The position numbers and the translations under genes are program-made. From contig NZ_JACGWS010000023.1 in the NCBI RefSeq assembly GCF_014397005.1, forward strand, positions 1 through 54,277: DNA of 54,277 nucleotides, written 5' to 3'. Of this stretch, positions 8,113 to 16,139 are shown one piece after another (position 1 is the stretch's first letter; each line of letters starts with the position of its first letter). This DNA comes from Kordia aestuariivivens. Lineage in GTDB: Bacteria > Bacteroidota > Bacteroidia > Flavobacteriales > Flavobacteriaceae. A model generated the notes under the pieces. That model did not search any database and had not been told where the DNA came from. It was given only the letters and a program-made list of their open reading frames with translations.

Positions 8113-10368
8113 ATGAGTAAAAATCCATATAAGAATTTTTCAAAATATATATTACGAACACCGCTTTTCTCATTCACTTCCTATCAAGAATTGACAGCCA
8201 AAAAAGAAATCTCAGAAGAAGATTTTAGAACGGTTTGTACAAATCCTATTGTGAGAGAAGCATTATTTTTAGCTTCGCCTTCTTTATTTGAAGAAATAGA
8301 CAGATGGCTCAACGGCGAAATGGACGATGCTAAAAAAGAACAAAAACTACGTTATTCTATCTTAAAATATATCTCAAGAATGTCTTCCAGGTGTACACCA
8401 TTTGGATTATTTGCAGGATGTTCGGTAGGTGAATTTGGCGAAGAAACAGATATCAAACTCAAAGGTTCGGATCAAAATAAGCGTCATACGCGACTAGATA
8501 TGAATTATTTGGTAGCACTTTCGCAAGATTTGATAACGAATAAAAAAATTAGAGAGCAATTATTATTCTTTCCAAACTCAAGTATTTATAAAGCCGGACC
8601 GCAATTACGTTATATAGAATATAAATATTTTAACAGTAGAAGACATCACCATATTGTTGCGGTTGATGATACGGAATACTTAGCCATCGTTTTAGAGAAA
8701 GCTTCTCATGGAGCTTCTTTATCACAACTAGCAGCTTTATTAGTTGATGATGAAATTTCAATGGAAGAAGCTACAGAGTTCATTGAAGAATTAGTATCAA
8801 GTCAGTTGCTAATTAGTGAACTAGAACCTTCGGTTTCTGGTCCTGAATTCTTAGATCAAATTTGTAATGTATTGGAACGCTTGCAAGGTGTTGAAGATAT
8901 ATTGGCAGCGTTGAAAGAAGCCGATAAAAAAATTACTAAAATTGATCAATCTATTGGGAATAATCCAAAAGTATACTTAGAATTAAGTGAATTTTTACAG
9001 CAATTAGATACTGATTTTGAGTTGAAGTTTATGTTCCAAACCGATATGGTGTTGGAAAACACAAAAAATACACTAAGTCAAACTGTTGTTGATGACATTC
9101 AAAAAGGATATGCATTATTAAACCGATTGACGTTTCCACAATCAACAACAACGCTTACGAAATTTAGAGATGCTTTTCACGAACGTTTTGAAGAACGTGA
9201 AGTTCCGCTTTCGACGGCTTTAGATGTTGAAATTGGAATTGGCTACAAGCAAGATCAAGGTGCTGGAGACGTAAATCCGTTAGTAGATAACATTATGATT
9301 CCAGGAAGGCAATCTAAAAATCCTGTCATGGAAATTCGTTGGTCTTCTATCAATTCATACTTTCAAGATAAACTGATTGAAGCTTTTAAAAACGACGATT
9401 ATATTATTAAGATTGATGCAGCCGATTTTAAAGATTACGACCTCAACTGGAACGATCTTCCAGATACAATGTCGTGCATGATTGAAATTTTAGAAGATAA
9501 AGACGGCGCACAGAAAATTAAGTTTAGCGGTGGTGGCGGATCTAGTGCAGCAAACTTATTAGGTCGTTTCTGTCATGGTGATCCTGAACTTTTCAAGTAT
9601 ACACAAGAAATGGTGGATATGGAAGCAGAGATGAACAAAGACAAAATCTTAGCCGAAATTGTGCATCTTCCAGAATCGAGAGTTGGAAATATTTTAATGC
9701 GTCCAGATTTACGTAAATACGAAATTCCGTATTTGGCAAAATCGATCAAAGACGAAGAAGATCAATTGCCAATTGACGATTTAATGGTTTCTGTAAAAAA
9801 CCACAGCAAAGTATTATTGCGTTCTAAAAAAAATAACAAAGAAATCGTTCCGCATTTAACCAATGCACATAACTATTCTGCAAATTCATTGCCTATTTAC
9901 CACTTCTTATCAGACATGCAAACGCAAGGAATTAGAAGTGGCGTTGGTTTCGGATTAGGACCTTTTGCCAATGAATATCCGTTTTTGCCACGTGTTGAGT
10001 TTAATAACTTAATCTTACACGATGCTACTTGGAACTTAAAGAAAAGTCACATAGAGCCATTAATAAAAAGTAAAAATGACAATGATAAACTAACGGAAGC
10101 GATACAAGCATTGCGCGATAGCTTAAAAATTCCGCAATATGTAATGCTTGCCGATGGTGATAATGAATTGCTTATCAACTTTGGAAACCTTACTTCTACA
10201 CGCATGTTACTAGACACTGTAAGCAAGCGAGGCTCGTTTAAACTTACCGAATTCCTATTTAGCGAACGCGGTGTTGTAAAAGAAGGAGATGAATATTACA
10301 CAAACCAAGTAGTAGTTTCATTTTATAATGAAGAAAAATTAACTCAAAGCAAGCAGCCCAATGAATAA
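8113..10368 (+). CDS. Lantibiotic dehydratase, glutamylation domain (split LanB, N part)
   Basis: A 751-aa protein matching the N-terminal (glutamyl-transfer) part of class I lantibiotic dehydratases. These use Glu-tRNA to glutamylate Ser/Thr of the precursor before elimination. The hallmark SRMSSRCTPFGLFAGC is at about residues 88-103. The C-terminal elimination domain of canonical LanB (about 1000 aa) is missing here and is encoded by the next gene, which overlaps by 8 bp. This split arrangement is known from the Bacteroidota lanthipeptide pinensin. It sits between LanC and LanB-C in a tight operon. Confidence in family is high; the leader recognised is probably the LxLxKxxIxxL motif of the downstream peptides. 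Confidence 0.9.
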   Translation: MSKNPYKNFSKYILRTPLFSFTSYQELTAKKEISEEDFRTVCTNPIVREALFLASPSLFEEIDRWLNGEMDDAKKEQKLRYSILKYISRMSSRCTPFGLFAGCSVGEFGEETDIKLKGSDQNKRHTRLDMNYLVALSQDLITNKKIREQLLFFPNSSIYKAGPQLRYIEYKYFNSRRHHHIVAVDDTEYLAIVLEKASHGASLSQLAALLVDDEISMEEATEFIEELVSSQLLISELEPSVSGPEFLDQICNVLERLQGVEDILAALKEADKKITKIDQSIGNNPKVYLELSEFLQQLDTDFELKFMFQTDMVLENTKNTLSQTVVDDIQKGYALLNRLTFPQSTTTLTKFRDAFHERFEEREVPLSTALDVEIGIGYKQDQGAGDVNPLVDNIMIPGRQSKNPVMEIRWSSINSYFQDKLIEAFKNDDYIIKIDAADFKDYDLNWNDLPDTMSCMIEILEDKDGAQKIKFSGGGGSSAANLLGRFCHGDPELFKYTQEMVDMEAEMNKDKILAEIVHLPESRVGNILMRPDLRKYEIPYLAKSIKDEEDQLPIDDLMVSVKNHSKVLLRSKKNNKEIVPHLTNAHNYSANSLPIYHFLSDMQTQGIRSGVGFGLGPFANEYPFLPRVEFNNLILHDATWNLKKSHIEPLIKSKNDNDKLTEAIQALRDSLKIPQYVMLADGDNELLINFGNLTSTRMLLDTVSKRGSFKLTEFLFSERGVVKEGDEYYTNQVVVSFYNEEKLTQSKQPNE

Positions 10369-11269
10369 CGAAATACAAAGAAATTTTATTTTAGGAGATA
10401 GTTGGCTGTATTATAAAATTTATACAGGACCAAAAACCTCAGATGCTGTGCTAACGGAAATTATAAAACCCATAGCAGAGCAGCTTATAGAACACGGAAT
10501 TATTGACAAATGGTTCTTTATACGATATGCCGATCCAAAACATCATGTGAGAGTTCGTTTTCACTATACAAAGCCTGAAAATATTGGAATGATCATTAAC
10601 GGATTGTATCCAAAATTTAAAGAATTTATCGATCAAGATTTAATTTATAAAATTCAGATTGATACGTATCAACGAGAAATTGAACGTTACGGAATCAACA
10701 CCATGGAATTGGGTGAAGATTTGTTTTACCATGATAGTAAAATGATGGTAGACTTCATTGACATGATTGAAGGTGATGAAGGTGAAGAATTGCGTTGGTT
10801 ATTTTCTATCAGAGCCATGGACTCACATTTATCAAGTTATAAATATACCGATGATGAGAAGTTGGAGCTCATGGATCGTTTAAAAACTGGATTCGGAAAT
10901 GAATTTGGAATGTCGCGCCCGTTAAAAAAGCAGTTAGATGATAAATTTAGAGCGGAGCGTAAAAAAATTGAAGAATTTATGGTATTTACCGCTGAGGAAA
11001 ATCCAGATTACGAACCAATTTTAGACGTTTTAACCGAGAAAGAAGAAGGAATTGTAGATATTGCTGCTGCCATTTTAAAGCACAACGAAGACGGAACGTT
11101 AGTTATGCCGCTTAACGACCTTATGGGGAGTTACATGCACATGCTCATGAATCGTTTATTCAAGTCTAAAAACCGTATTCACGAAATGGTGTGTTACGAT
11201 TTCTTATATCGCTATTACAAATCAATGATTGCGCGTAAAAAGCACATGAATAAAGCCAAGAAGAAATAG
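10361..11269 (+). CDS. Thiopeptide-type/LanB C-terminal elimination domain protein
   Basis: A 302-aa stand-alone elimination domain (SpaB_C/thiopeptide-type biosynthesis family), which removes glutamate from glutamylated Ser/Thr to give dehydroamino acids. The N-terminal signature GDSWLYYKIYTGPKTSD and FFIRYADPKHHVRVRF (about residues 10-60) is typical. The start overlaps the LanB-N gene by 8 bp, so both are probably made together and act as one bipartite dehydratase. It is followed after 88 bp by the first precursor peptide gene. The length is normal for this domain. Confidence 0.9.
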   Translation: MNNEIQRNFILGDSWLYYKIYTGPKTSDAVLTEIIKPIAEQLIEHGIIDKWFFIRYADPKHHVRVRFHYTKPENIGMIINGLYPKFKEFIDQDLIYKIQIDTYQREIERYGINTMELGEDLFYHDSKMMVDFIDMIEGDEGEELRWLFSIRAMDSHLSSYKYTDDEKLELMDRLKTGFGNEFGMSRPLKKQLDDKFRAERKKIEEFMVFTAEENPDYEPILDVLTEKEEGIVDIAAAILKHNEDGTLVMPLNDLMGSYMHMLMNRLFKSKNRIHEMVCYDFLYRYYKSMIARKKHMNKAKKK

Positions 11270-11357
11270 TATTCTTAACATATAATTATAAGAAAAGCAA
11301 CAATATCCTAGTTTTAAATTACGTTATATGAGTGTATAAATTAAAACTTTATAAATT

Positions 11358-11492
11358 ATGAAAAAACAACATTCAAAACTACGTTTAGCAAAAAAAGTAA
11401 TTTCTACTTTGAAGACACAATCAATTAAAGGTGGTACTAACACAGGTACATTAAGAACTGTAGGGGTTAATGATTCAAACGATAATTGTTAA
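11358..11492 (+). CDS. Lanthipeptide precursor P0 (44 aa)
   Basis: A short gene encoding 44 aa. The leader, MKKQHSKLRLAKKVISTLK followed by TQSIKGG, contains the LxLxKxxIxxL-like motif of Bacteroidota class I lanthipeptide leaders and a Gly-Gly at residues 25-26 for C39-type cleavage. The predicted 18-residue core (TNTGTLRTVGVNDSNDNC) is rich in Thr/Ser and has one Cys at the very C-terminus, enough for one ring. It sits 88 bp after the LanB-C gene and is followed by a rho-independent terminator, so it closes the biosynthetic operon or has its own transcript. It is easily missed because it is so short. Confidence 0.8.
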   Translation: MKKQHSKLRLAKKVISTLKTQSIKGGTNTGTLRTVGVNDSNDNC

Positions 11493-11513
11493 TATTAATT
11501 TTTAATAATCACA

Positions 11514-11546
11514 AAAAAGTCTAGCAAATTGCTAGACTTTTTTTTG
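11514..11546 (+). terminator. Terminator after precursor P0
   Basis: Stem AAAGTCTAGCAA with TTGCTAGACTTT, followed by a run of T. It lies 21 bases after the stop of the 44-aa precursor gene. Confidence 0.9.
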
Positions 11547-11614
11547 TTACAACCCTTTTGTACTAAAGGAATCGTCTTTTACCGCGCATATTTTTTTTCT
11601 ACACATAAAACCGT

Positions 11615-11622
11615 TATACTTG
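11615..11622 (+). promoter_or_regulatory. Putative -7 box of regulator R1
   Basis: TATACTTG, one mismatch from the Bacteroidota -7 consensus TAnnTTTG, lies 31 bases before the ATG at 11653. It is conserved in the paralogous promoter at 13885-13892. No clear -33 TTG is seen. Confidence 0.4.
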
Positions 11623-11652
11623 TATAAACCGATTCGCCCAAACATTTCAATA

Positions 11653-13386
11653 ATGCGTCTTAAAAAACCATCTTTTTCAACATTTTATTTTACATCAGTT
11701 GCGATTCTATTTTTATTTTCGCTTTCGCTGAATGCACAAACCGATTCTTTACAAGGAAAATCGTATAAAGAGTTGATTAAATTATATCAAACTGTTTTAT
11801 TTTCAAATCCATCTGATGCAACAGTATACGCAACAGAAGCAAAACGTGTTGCCCAACAAAAAAACGATCAAGGAAAAGTAGCAGAAAGTTTATATTGCAT
11901 TGCATTTTCAACCTATTACCTTGCTGAATACGATGCGTCTTTACATGCTATCGAGCAATCCATACAGATTTCAAAAAAGCGAAACAACTACTATTTGCTA
12001 TTTGAAAATTATAATCTTAAAGGAAATATTCTTTCCGATTTGGAAAAAGAATTTGAAGCTCTTGACGAATATCTTTTAGCTAAAAAATATGCGGATTTAA
12101 CAGGCAAACCTATTCACTCCATTACCGTATCTGTTAATATTGCTCACCTTAAAAAATCGCATAATAATCCCCAAGAAGCACTTGTTATTTTAAAAGAAAG
12201 CTTAGCACTACTTGAAAAAGTAGCTGATGGAAATAGAGAAAAATTGAGGTACAAGCGGATTATATTAATGAACATTGCAGATACGTATCTAAGAATGAAA
12301 AACATTACTGATGCGGAGAACTACAATAATTTAGCAATGGAATCGTGTGTTGGAGCACAAACTAATCTCGCTTGCCTAATTATCTTAATGAATGATGGCA
12401 TTATAAATTATCAAAAGAAAAACTACGATAAAACGATTATCATTTCTAAAAAAGTAGAAAAAGGTTTTATAGAGCTTAAAAATGAAAATCAACTTGTAAC
12501 ACCTTATTTTTACTTGGGAAAAAGCTATTTTCAGAAAGAGGAATATACAGAAACCATTACCTATCTTGAAAAAGCGTTGGCTATTGTCAGTGAAAATAAA
12601 ATGGCCTTTTCTGATCAAAAAGAAGTGCATCAACTATTACGTAAATCATATATCAAAGTTGGTGATGAAAAGAAGGCAGAAGAACATTTTAACTATTATG
12701 ACCAAATTGACCGCAAAGATGACAGTATTAATACTCAACTAAATAATACGATTTATAAAAAATATGAAATTGACCCACTAAAAGAAGAAATAACTTCTTT
12801 AGGAAATGACAATCTTAAACAACAAAAACGAGCAAAATACCTATATGCTTTATTAGGTGTATTGGCGATCACTTTTATAGGATTTTTTATCTGGTTTAAA
12901 CAAAAGCAAAAACAGAATAAAAAACGTTTTCAAGAATTATTAGTAACTATTGAAAAGCTAGAACAACCTAAAGAAAAAATAACTTCAGATGTGTTGGCAA
13001 AAGAAAATTCCAATCCTGTAACGGATAAAAATGCACTACAAATTTTAAAAGATTTAGAAATTTTTGAAGAAAAAGAATTGTATTTACGACAAGATTGCAC
13101 GTTGAGTTATGTTGCCAAAAAACTAAAAACAAACACTTCCTATTTATCAAACGTAATTAATACCTATAAAGAAAAATCATTTAAAGCATACCTATCAGAA
13201 TTGCGTATCAATGCAGCATTAATTAAACTTAAAAATGACAGTAAATTACGTTCATATACTATCAAAGCGATTGCGAAAGAATTTGGTTTTAAGCGTTCAG
13301 AAACCTTTTCAAGAGCATTTAAATCCCAAACAAGCATGTACCCGTCATATTACATCAAAAACCTTCAAAATCAGAAAGATACATAA
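11653..13386 (+). CDS. Periplasmic-TPR / transmembrane / AraC-type regulator R1
   Basis: A 577-aa one-component membrane regulator. I start at ATG 11653 because it gives a clean signal peptide (MRLKKPSFSTFYFTSVAIL ... SLNAQ); the longer TTG reading from 11620 runs through the promoter. Residues ~35-370 form tetratricopeptide helices (periplasmic sensor). A transmembrane helix spans about 394-416 (YLYALLGVLAITFIGFFIWF) and is followed by a basic linker. The C-terminal ~100 residues are an AraC/XylS double helix-turn-helix (LSYVAKKLKTNTSYLSNVIN ... AIAKEFGFKRSETFSRAFKS). This topology would let an envelope or peptide signal act directly on transcription. The gene is followed by precursor P1. 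The paralog R2 has exactly the same length. The ligand is unknown. Confidence 0.85.
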   Translation: MRLKKPSFSTFYFTSVAILFLFSLSLNAQTDSLQGKSYKELIKLYQTVLFSNPSDATVYATEAKRVAQQKNDQGKVAESLYCIAFSTYYLAEYDASLHAIEQSIQISKKRNNYYLLFENYNLKGNILSDLEKEFEALDEYLLAKKYADLTGKPIHSITVSVNIAHLKKSHNNPQEALVILKESLALLEKVADGNREKLRYKRIILMNIADTYLRMKNITDAENYNNLAMESCVGAQTNLACLIILMNDGIINYQKKNYDKTIIISKKVEKGFIELKNENQLVTPYFYLGKSYFQKEEYTETITYLEKALAIVSENKMAFSDQKEVHQLLRKSYIKVGDEKKAEEHFNYYDQIDRKDDSINTQLNNTIYKKYEIDPLKEEITSLGNDNLKQQKRAKYLYALLGVLAITFIGFFIWFKQKQKQNKKRFQELLVTIEKLEQPKEKITSDVLAKENSNPVTDKNALQILKDLEIFEEKELYLRQDCTLSYVAKKLKTNTSYLSNVINTYKEKSFKAYLSELRINAALIKLKNDSKLRSYTIKAIAKEFGFKRSETFSRAFKSQTSMYPSYYIKNLQNQKDT

Positions 13387-13408
13387 GTGATGTTTTATAA
13401 AATGTCAC
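13387..13408. promoter_or_regulatory. Candidate operator upstream of P1
   Basis: Directly after the R1 stop, a 22-bp imperfect palindrome reads GTGATG-TTTTATAAAA-TGTCAC. An equivalent (GTGACG-TTTTATAAAA-TATCAG) follows R2 at 15657-15678. Both lie about 70 bases upstream of a precursor start. It could bind the AraC domain of R1/R2; conservation may also just reflect the recent duplication. Confidence 0.4.
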
Positions 13409-13476
13409 AAGCATCGTTAAGAAGTTAGCTATTTTTTTTAGATATTTAGATTGTTAAACTAAAACAAATAATTATT

Positions 13477-13698
13477 ATGAAATCACTAAAATTAAAAAAA
13501 GTAAAAATTTCAAAAATAAATAATCTTCATACAATATTTGGAGGAGGAGATACAGTAGGAGCAAACCCTCAAAGGACTGTAACAATTGACGCTGCTTGTC
13601 TCAAGACAAGAGATGCTGATGATACAGATTGTAACACGGTAACCAATAATGGGACATTAAAAACCGCTGGCACACCTACTAATACTGGAATTGAGTAA
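13477..13698 (+). CDS. Lanthipeptide-type precursor P1 (73 aa)
   Basis: A 73-aa peptide. The leader MKSLKLKKVKISKINNLHTI carries the LxLxKxxIxxx motif and ends in FGGG (residues 21-24), a double-Gly-type site for the C39 exporter. The core of about 49 residues has many Thr and two Cys (AACLKT at ~42; TDCNTVTN at ~52). The pair CLK ... (D)C(N)TVTN is shared with P2 (ECIK ... ECDTVTN), so this part of the core is conserved while the rest differs. The gene lies 90 bp after regulator R1 and is followed by a terminator at 13724-13758. The modification state is inferred from the neighbouring LanB/LanC genes; with only two Cys, at most two rings would form. Confidence 0.75.
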   Translation: MKSLKLKKVKISKINNLHTIFGGGDTVGANPQRTVTIDAACLKTRDADDTDCNTVTNNGTLKTAGTPTNTGIE

Positions 13699-13723
13699 TT
13701 AAAACAATCAAGCCAATATACTG

Positions 13724-13758
13724 AAAAGCCCTCATATTATAAATGAAGGCTTTTTTTT
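13724..13758 (+). terminator. Terminator after precursor P1
   Basis: Stem AGCCcTCAT with ATGAaGGCT followed by T8, 25 bases after the P1 stop. Confidence 0.75.
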
Positions 13759-13764
13759 GTTAAT

Positions 13765-13815
13765 TGTCCCGTCCTGAAATAAGTCGATTTTGTGTCAACT
13801 TATTTCAGAACGACA
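13765..13815. mobile_element. Inverted-repeat remnant, probably insertion-sequence ends
   Basis: The motif CCTGAAATAAGT (13773-13784) faces ACTTATTTCAG (13798-13808) across 13 bases, with outer TGTC/GACA at both edges. It resembles two terminal inverted repeats of an insertion sequence brought together with the body lost, or a tiny MITE. It lies exactly between the two duplicated regulator-peptide modules. No transposase is present. The family cannot be named from this fragment. Confidence 0.45.
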
Positions 13816-13884
13816 CATGCAGCCCTTTTATACTAGATGAATTGTCTTTTACCGCGCTTATTTTTTTTCTACACATAAAACCGC

Positions 13885-13892
13885 TATACTTG
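13885..13892 (+). promoter_or_regulatory. Putative -7 box of regulator R2
   Basis: TATACTTG at the same distance (31 bases before ATG 13923) as in the R1 promoter. The surrounding 60 bases are nearly identical to those of R1. Confidence 0.4.
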
Positions 13893-13922
13893 TATAAACC
13901 GATTCGCCCAAACATTTCAATA

Positions 13923-15656
13923 ATGCGTCTTAAAAAACCATTTTTTTCAACATTTTATTTTACATCCGTTGCGATTCTATTTTTATGTTCACTTTCGCTA
14001 AATGCACAAACCGATTCTTTACAGGGGAAATCGTATGAGGAGTTAGTGACGCTTTTCGATGCAACCATACGTGAAGATGCTTCTGAGTCTAGATCGTATG
14101 CCACAAAAGCATACCAACTAGCCAAACAGGAAAATGATTTAGAAAAAATGATGCGAGCAAAATACAATATTGCGCGCTCCAATTATGCTATGGCTGAGTA
14201 TACAACATCTATTAAAAATCTTGATGAGGTTATTCATATTGCCACAGGGCTAAAAAATAATTTATTACTATTCAGAAGTTATAACTTAAAAGGAAACAAT
14301 CTATGTGAGCTAAATAAAAACAATGAAGCTTTTGACGAATATTTGGAAGCTAGAGAATATGCTAAACTTACAAAAAATCCTATACACATATCTTCGGTTG
14401 CTATTAATATTGTACTCATAAAAAAAATACACAAAGATTATCAAGAATGCATTGATATCTTATTAGAAAATTTACAGCTTTTAAAAAATTTAGATGATCC
14501 GAGTGAAGAAAAAATATATAATGAACGAATTATTTTATTGCAGCTTGCTGACACATATCTTAGAATTAAACAACCTCAAAAAGCTGAAGATTACAATAAA
14601 CTAGCCTTAGCAATAACTCCTAAGGAAGAATTTCCAAATACTTACTACTTTATTTTAATGAATGATGCCATTATTCAATATCAAATAAAGAACCACCAAC
14701 AAAGTATAGACATCTGTAGAGAAATAGAAGGTTATTATATTAGCACAAATGAAACTTCTAGATTAATGACACCTTATCAATACATAGGAAAAAATTATTA
14801 TGAGCTAAAAGAATTTCCCAAAGCAACTAACTATTTAGAAAAAACTATTGCTATTTCTGATCAGTTCAAATTAGATTTTTCCGAACGAAAAGAAATATAT
14901 CATTTTTTACAGTTGTCACATACACAAATAGGAAATAAAGAAAAAGCATCAGAATATTCAATTAAACAGTATGAATTAGATGAAAAAAATGACAGCCTTG
15001 ATATTTCATTAAATAACAGAATCAATAAAGAGCATGATATTATTCCGCTTCAAGAAGAAATAACTTCTTTAGGGGATGACAATCAAAAACAAAAAAAACG
15101 AGCAAAATATTTATATGCAATATTAGGCGTGTTGGGTATTACTTTGATAGGATTTTTCATTTGGTTTAAGCAAAAACAAAAACTGAATAAAAAGCGTTTT
15201 CAAGAATTATTAGTAACGATTAAAAAGTTAGAACAACCGAAAGAAAAAACAATGCTTGAAGTAATTGCAACAGAATCTTCCAATCCTATAACCGACGAAA
15301 ATGCCTTGCAAATTTTAAAAGATTTGGGGAAATTTGAAGAAAAAAAATTATACTTACGACAAGACTGCACACTAGGGTATGTTGCCAAAAAACTAAAAAC
15401 AAATACTTCTTATTTATCAAACGTCATCAACACCTACAAAGAAAAATCATTCAAAACATACCTTTCAGAGTTGCGCATCAATGCAGCATTGATTCAACTT
15501 AAAAATGATTCTAAATTACGTTCGTATACCATTAAAGCCATTGCAGAAGAGTTTGGTTTTAAGCGCTCAGAAACCTTTTCAAGAGCCTTTAAATCACAAA
15601 CAGATATGTACCCATCACATTACATCAAAAGACTTGAAAATCAGAAAGATACATAA
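13923..15656 (+). CDS. Periplasmic-TPR / transmembrane / AraC-type regulator R2
   Basis: A 577-aa paralog of R1, starting at ATG 13923 (MRLKKPFFSTFYF...). A longer upstream reading from 13764 would run through the insertion-sequence remnant and promoter and is rejected. The domains match R1: signal peptide to about residue 28, TPR sensor to about 370, transmembrane helix at about 394-416, and AraC double HTH at the C-terminus (AIAEEFGFKRSETFSRAFKS). By eye, the first ~40 and last ~200 residues are nearly identical to R1, while the TPR region is strongly diverged. So the DNA target is probably shared and the sensed signal probably differs. It is followed by precursor P2. Confidence 0.85.
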   Translation: MRLKKPFFSTFYFTSVAILFLCSLSLNAQTDSLQGKSYEELVTLFDATIREDASESRSYATKAYQLAKQENDLEKMMRAKYNIARSNYAMAEYTTSIKNLDEVIHIATGLKNNLLLFRSYNLKGNNLCELNKNNEAFDEYLEAREYAKLTKNPIHISSVAINIVLIKKIHKDYQECIDILLENLQLLKNLDDPSEEKIYNERIILLQLADTYLRIKQPQKAEDYNKLALAITPKEEFPNTYYFILMNDAIIQYQIKNHQQSIDICREIEGYYISTNETSRLMTPYQYIGKNYYELKEFPKATNYLEKTIAISDQFKLDFSERKEIYHFLQLSHTQIGNKEKASEYSIKQYELDEKNDSLDISLNNRINKEHDIIPLQEEITSLGDDNQKQKKRAKYLYAILGVLGITLIGFFIWFKQKQKLNKKRFQELLVTIKKLEQPKEKTMLEVIATESSNPITDENALQILKDLGKFEEKKLYLRQDCTLGYVAKKLKTNTSYLSNVINTYKEKSFKTYLSELRINAALIQLKNDSKLRSYTIKAIAEEFGFKRSETFSRAFKSQTDMYPSHYIKRLENQKDT

Positions 15657-15678
15657 GTGACGTTTTATAAAATATCAG
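15657..15678. promoter_or_regulatory. Candidate operator upstream of P2
   Basis: GTGACG-TTTTATAAAA-TATCAG, the counterpart of the palindrome at 13387-13408, directly after the R2 stop codon. Confidence 0.35.
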
Positions 15679-15745
15679 TAGTATCTTTTAAATATTCGCT
15701 TTTTTTTTCAGACATTTATATTGTTAAATTAAAACAAGAATTATT

Positions 15746-15970
15746 ATGAAATCACTAAAACTGAGAAAAGTAAAAATTTCTAAAATAGGAAATCCCCATA
15801 TCCTATTTGGAGGAGCAACCAATGGTTGCCCAACGACGACCCCACCGCCTATATCGGTGGATGAAGAATGTATCAAGTCATTACGTAATGAATGTGATAC
15901 CGTAACTAATACACTCCCTACTCAACGAACGAGTGCTATTGGAGGTGATAATACTGACAGTGGTGATTAA
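15746..15970 (+). CDS. Lanthipeptide-type precursor P2 (74 aa)
   Basis: A 74-aa peptide whose leader (MKSLKLRKVKISKIGNPHIL then FGGA) is nearly the same as that of P1. The core has three Cys (NGCPTTTPPP, EECIKS, NECDTVTN) and many Thr/Ser, with the P1-like CIK ... ECDTVTN element. It follows regulator R2 by 89 bp, as P1 follows R1, and ends at a terminator (15993-16027). The pairing suggests that each regulator controls, or is fed by, its own peptide. Whether the product is an antimicrobial or a signal cannot be told from sequence. Confidence 0.75.
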   Translation: MKSLKLRKVKISKIGNPHILFGGATNGCPTTTPPPISVDEECIKSLRNECDTVTNTLPTQRTSAIGGDNTDSGD

Positions 15971-15992
15971 ACAACATCACCAATATAATTTT

Positions 15993-16027
15993 AAAAAGTC
16001 TTCTGCTAACTACGGAGGACTTTTTTG
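15993..16027 (+). terminator. Terminator after precursor P2
   Basis: Stem AAAAGTCTTC with GGAGGACTTTT (one G-U-type pair) followed by T, 22 bases after the P2 stop. Confidence 0.7.
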
Positions 16028-16139
16028 TTAATTAACATTTTATTTATAAAGTCGCTGCGGTTTCTTCTTATCTTTATAAGTGTATAAAGTTTCCCAAATG
16101 CCTAATGTTGTATTTTTTATTAACTAAAAAAAATAGATC

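Larger units (their letters stand above)
11554..13698 (+). repeat. Duplicated regulator-peptide module, copy 1
   Basis: This segment (promoter, TPR-AraC regulator, spacer, precursor P1) is paralogous to 13823-15970. The promoter and first 40 codons, the last ~200 codons of the regulator, the spacer and the peptide leader are nearly identical between copies. The regulator's middle and the peptide core are diverged. Confidence 0.85.
13823..15970 (+). repeat. Duplicated regulator-peptide module, copy 2
   Basis: Paralog of 11554-13698 with the same order: promoter, TPR-AraC regulator R2, palindrome, precursor P2. See copy 1 for the pattern of conservation. Confidence 0.85.

Noticed and set aside
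13764-13922. 53-residue N-terminal extension of regulator R2
   Set aside because: It would run through the insertion-sequence remnant and the duplicated promoter; the ATG at 13923 gives a signal peptide identical in position to R1.
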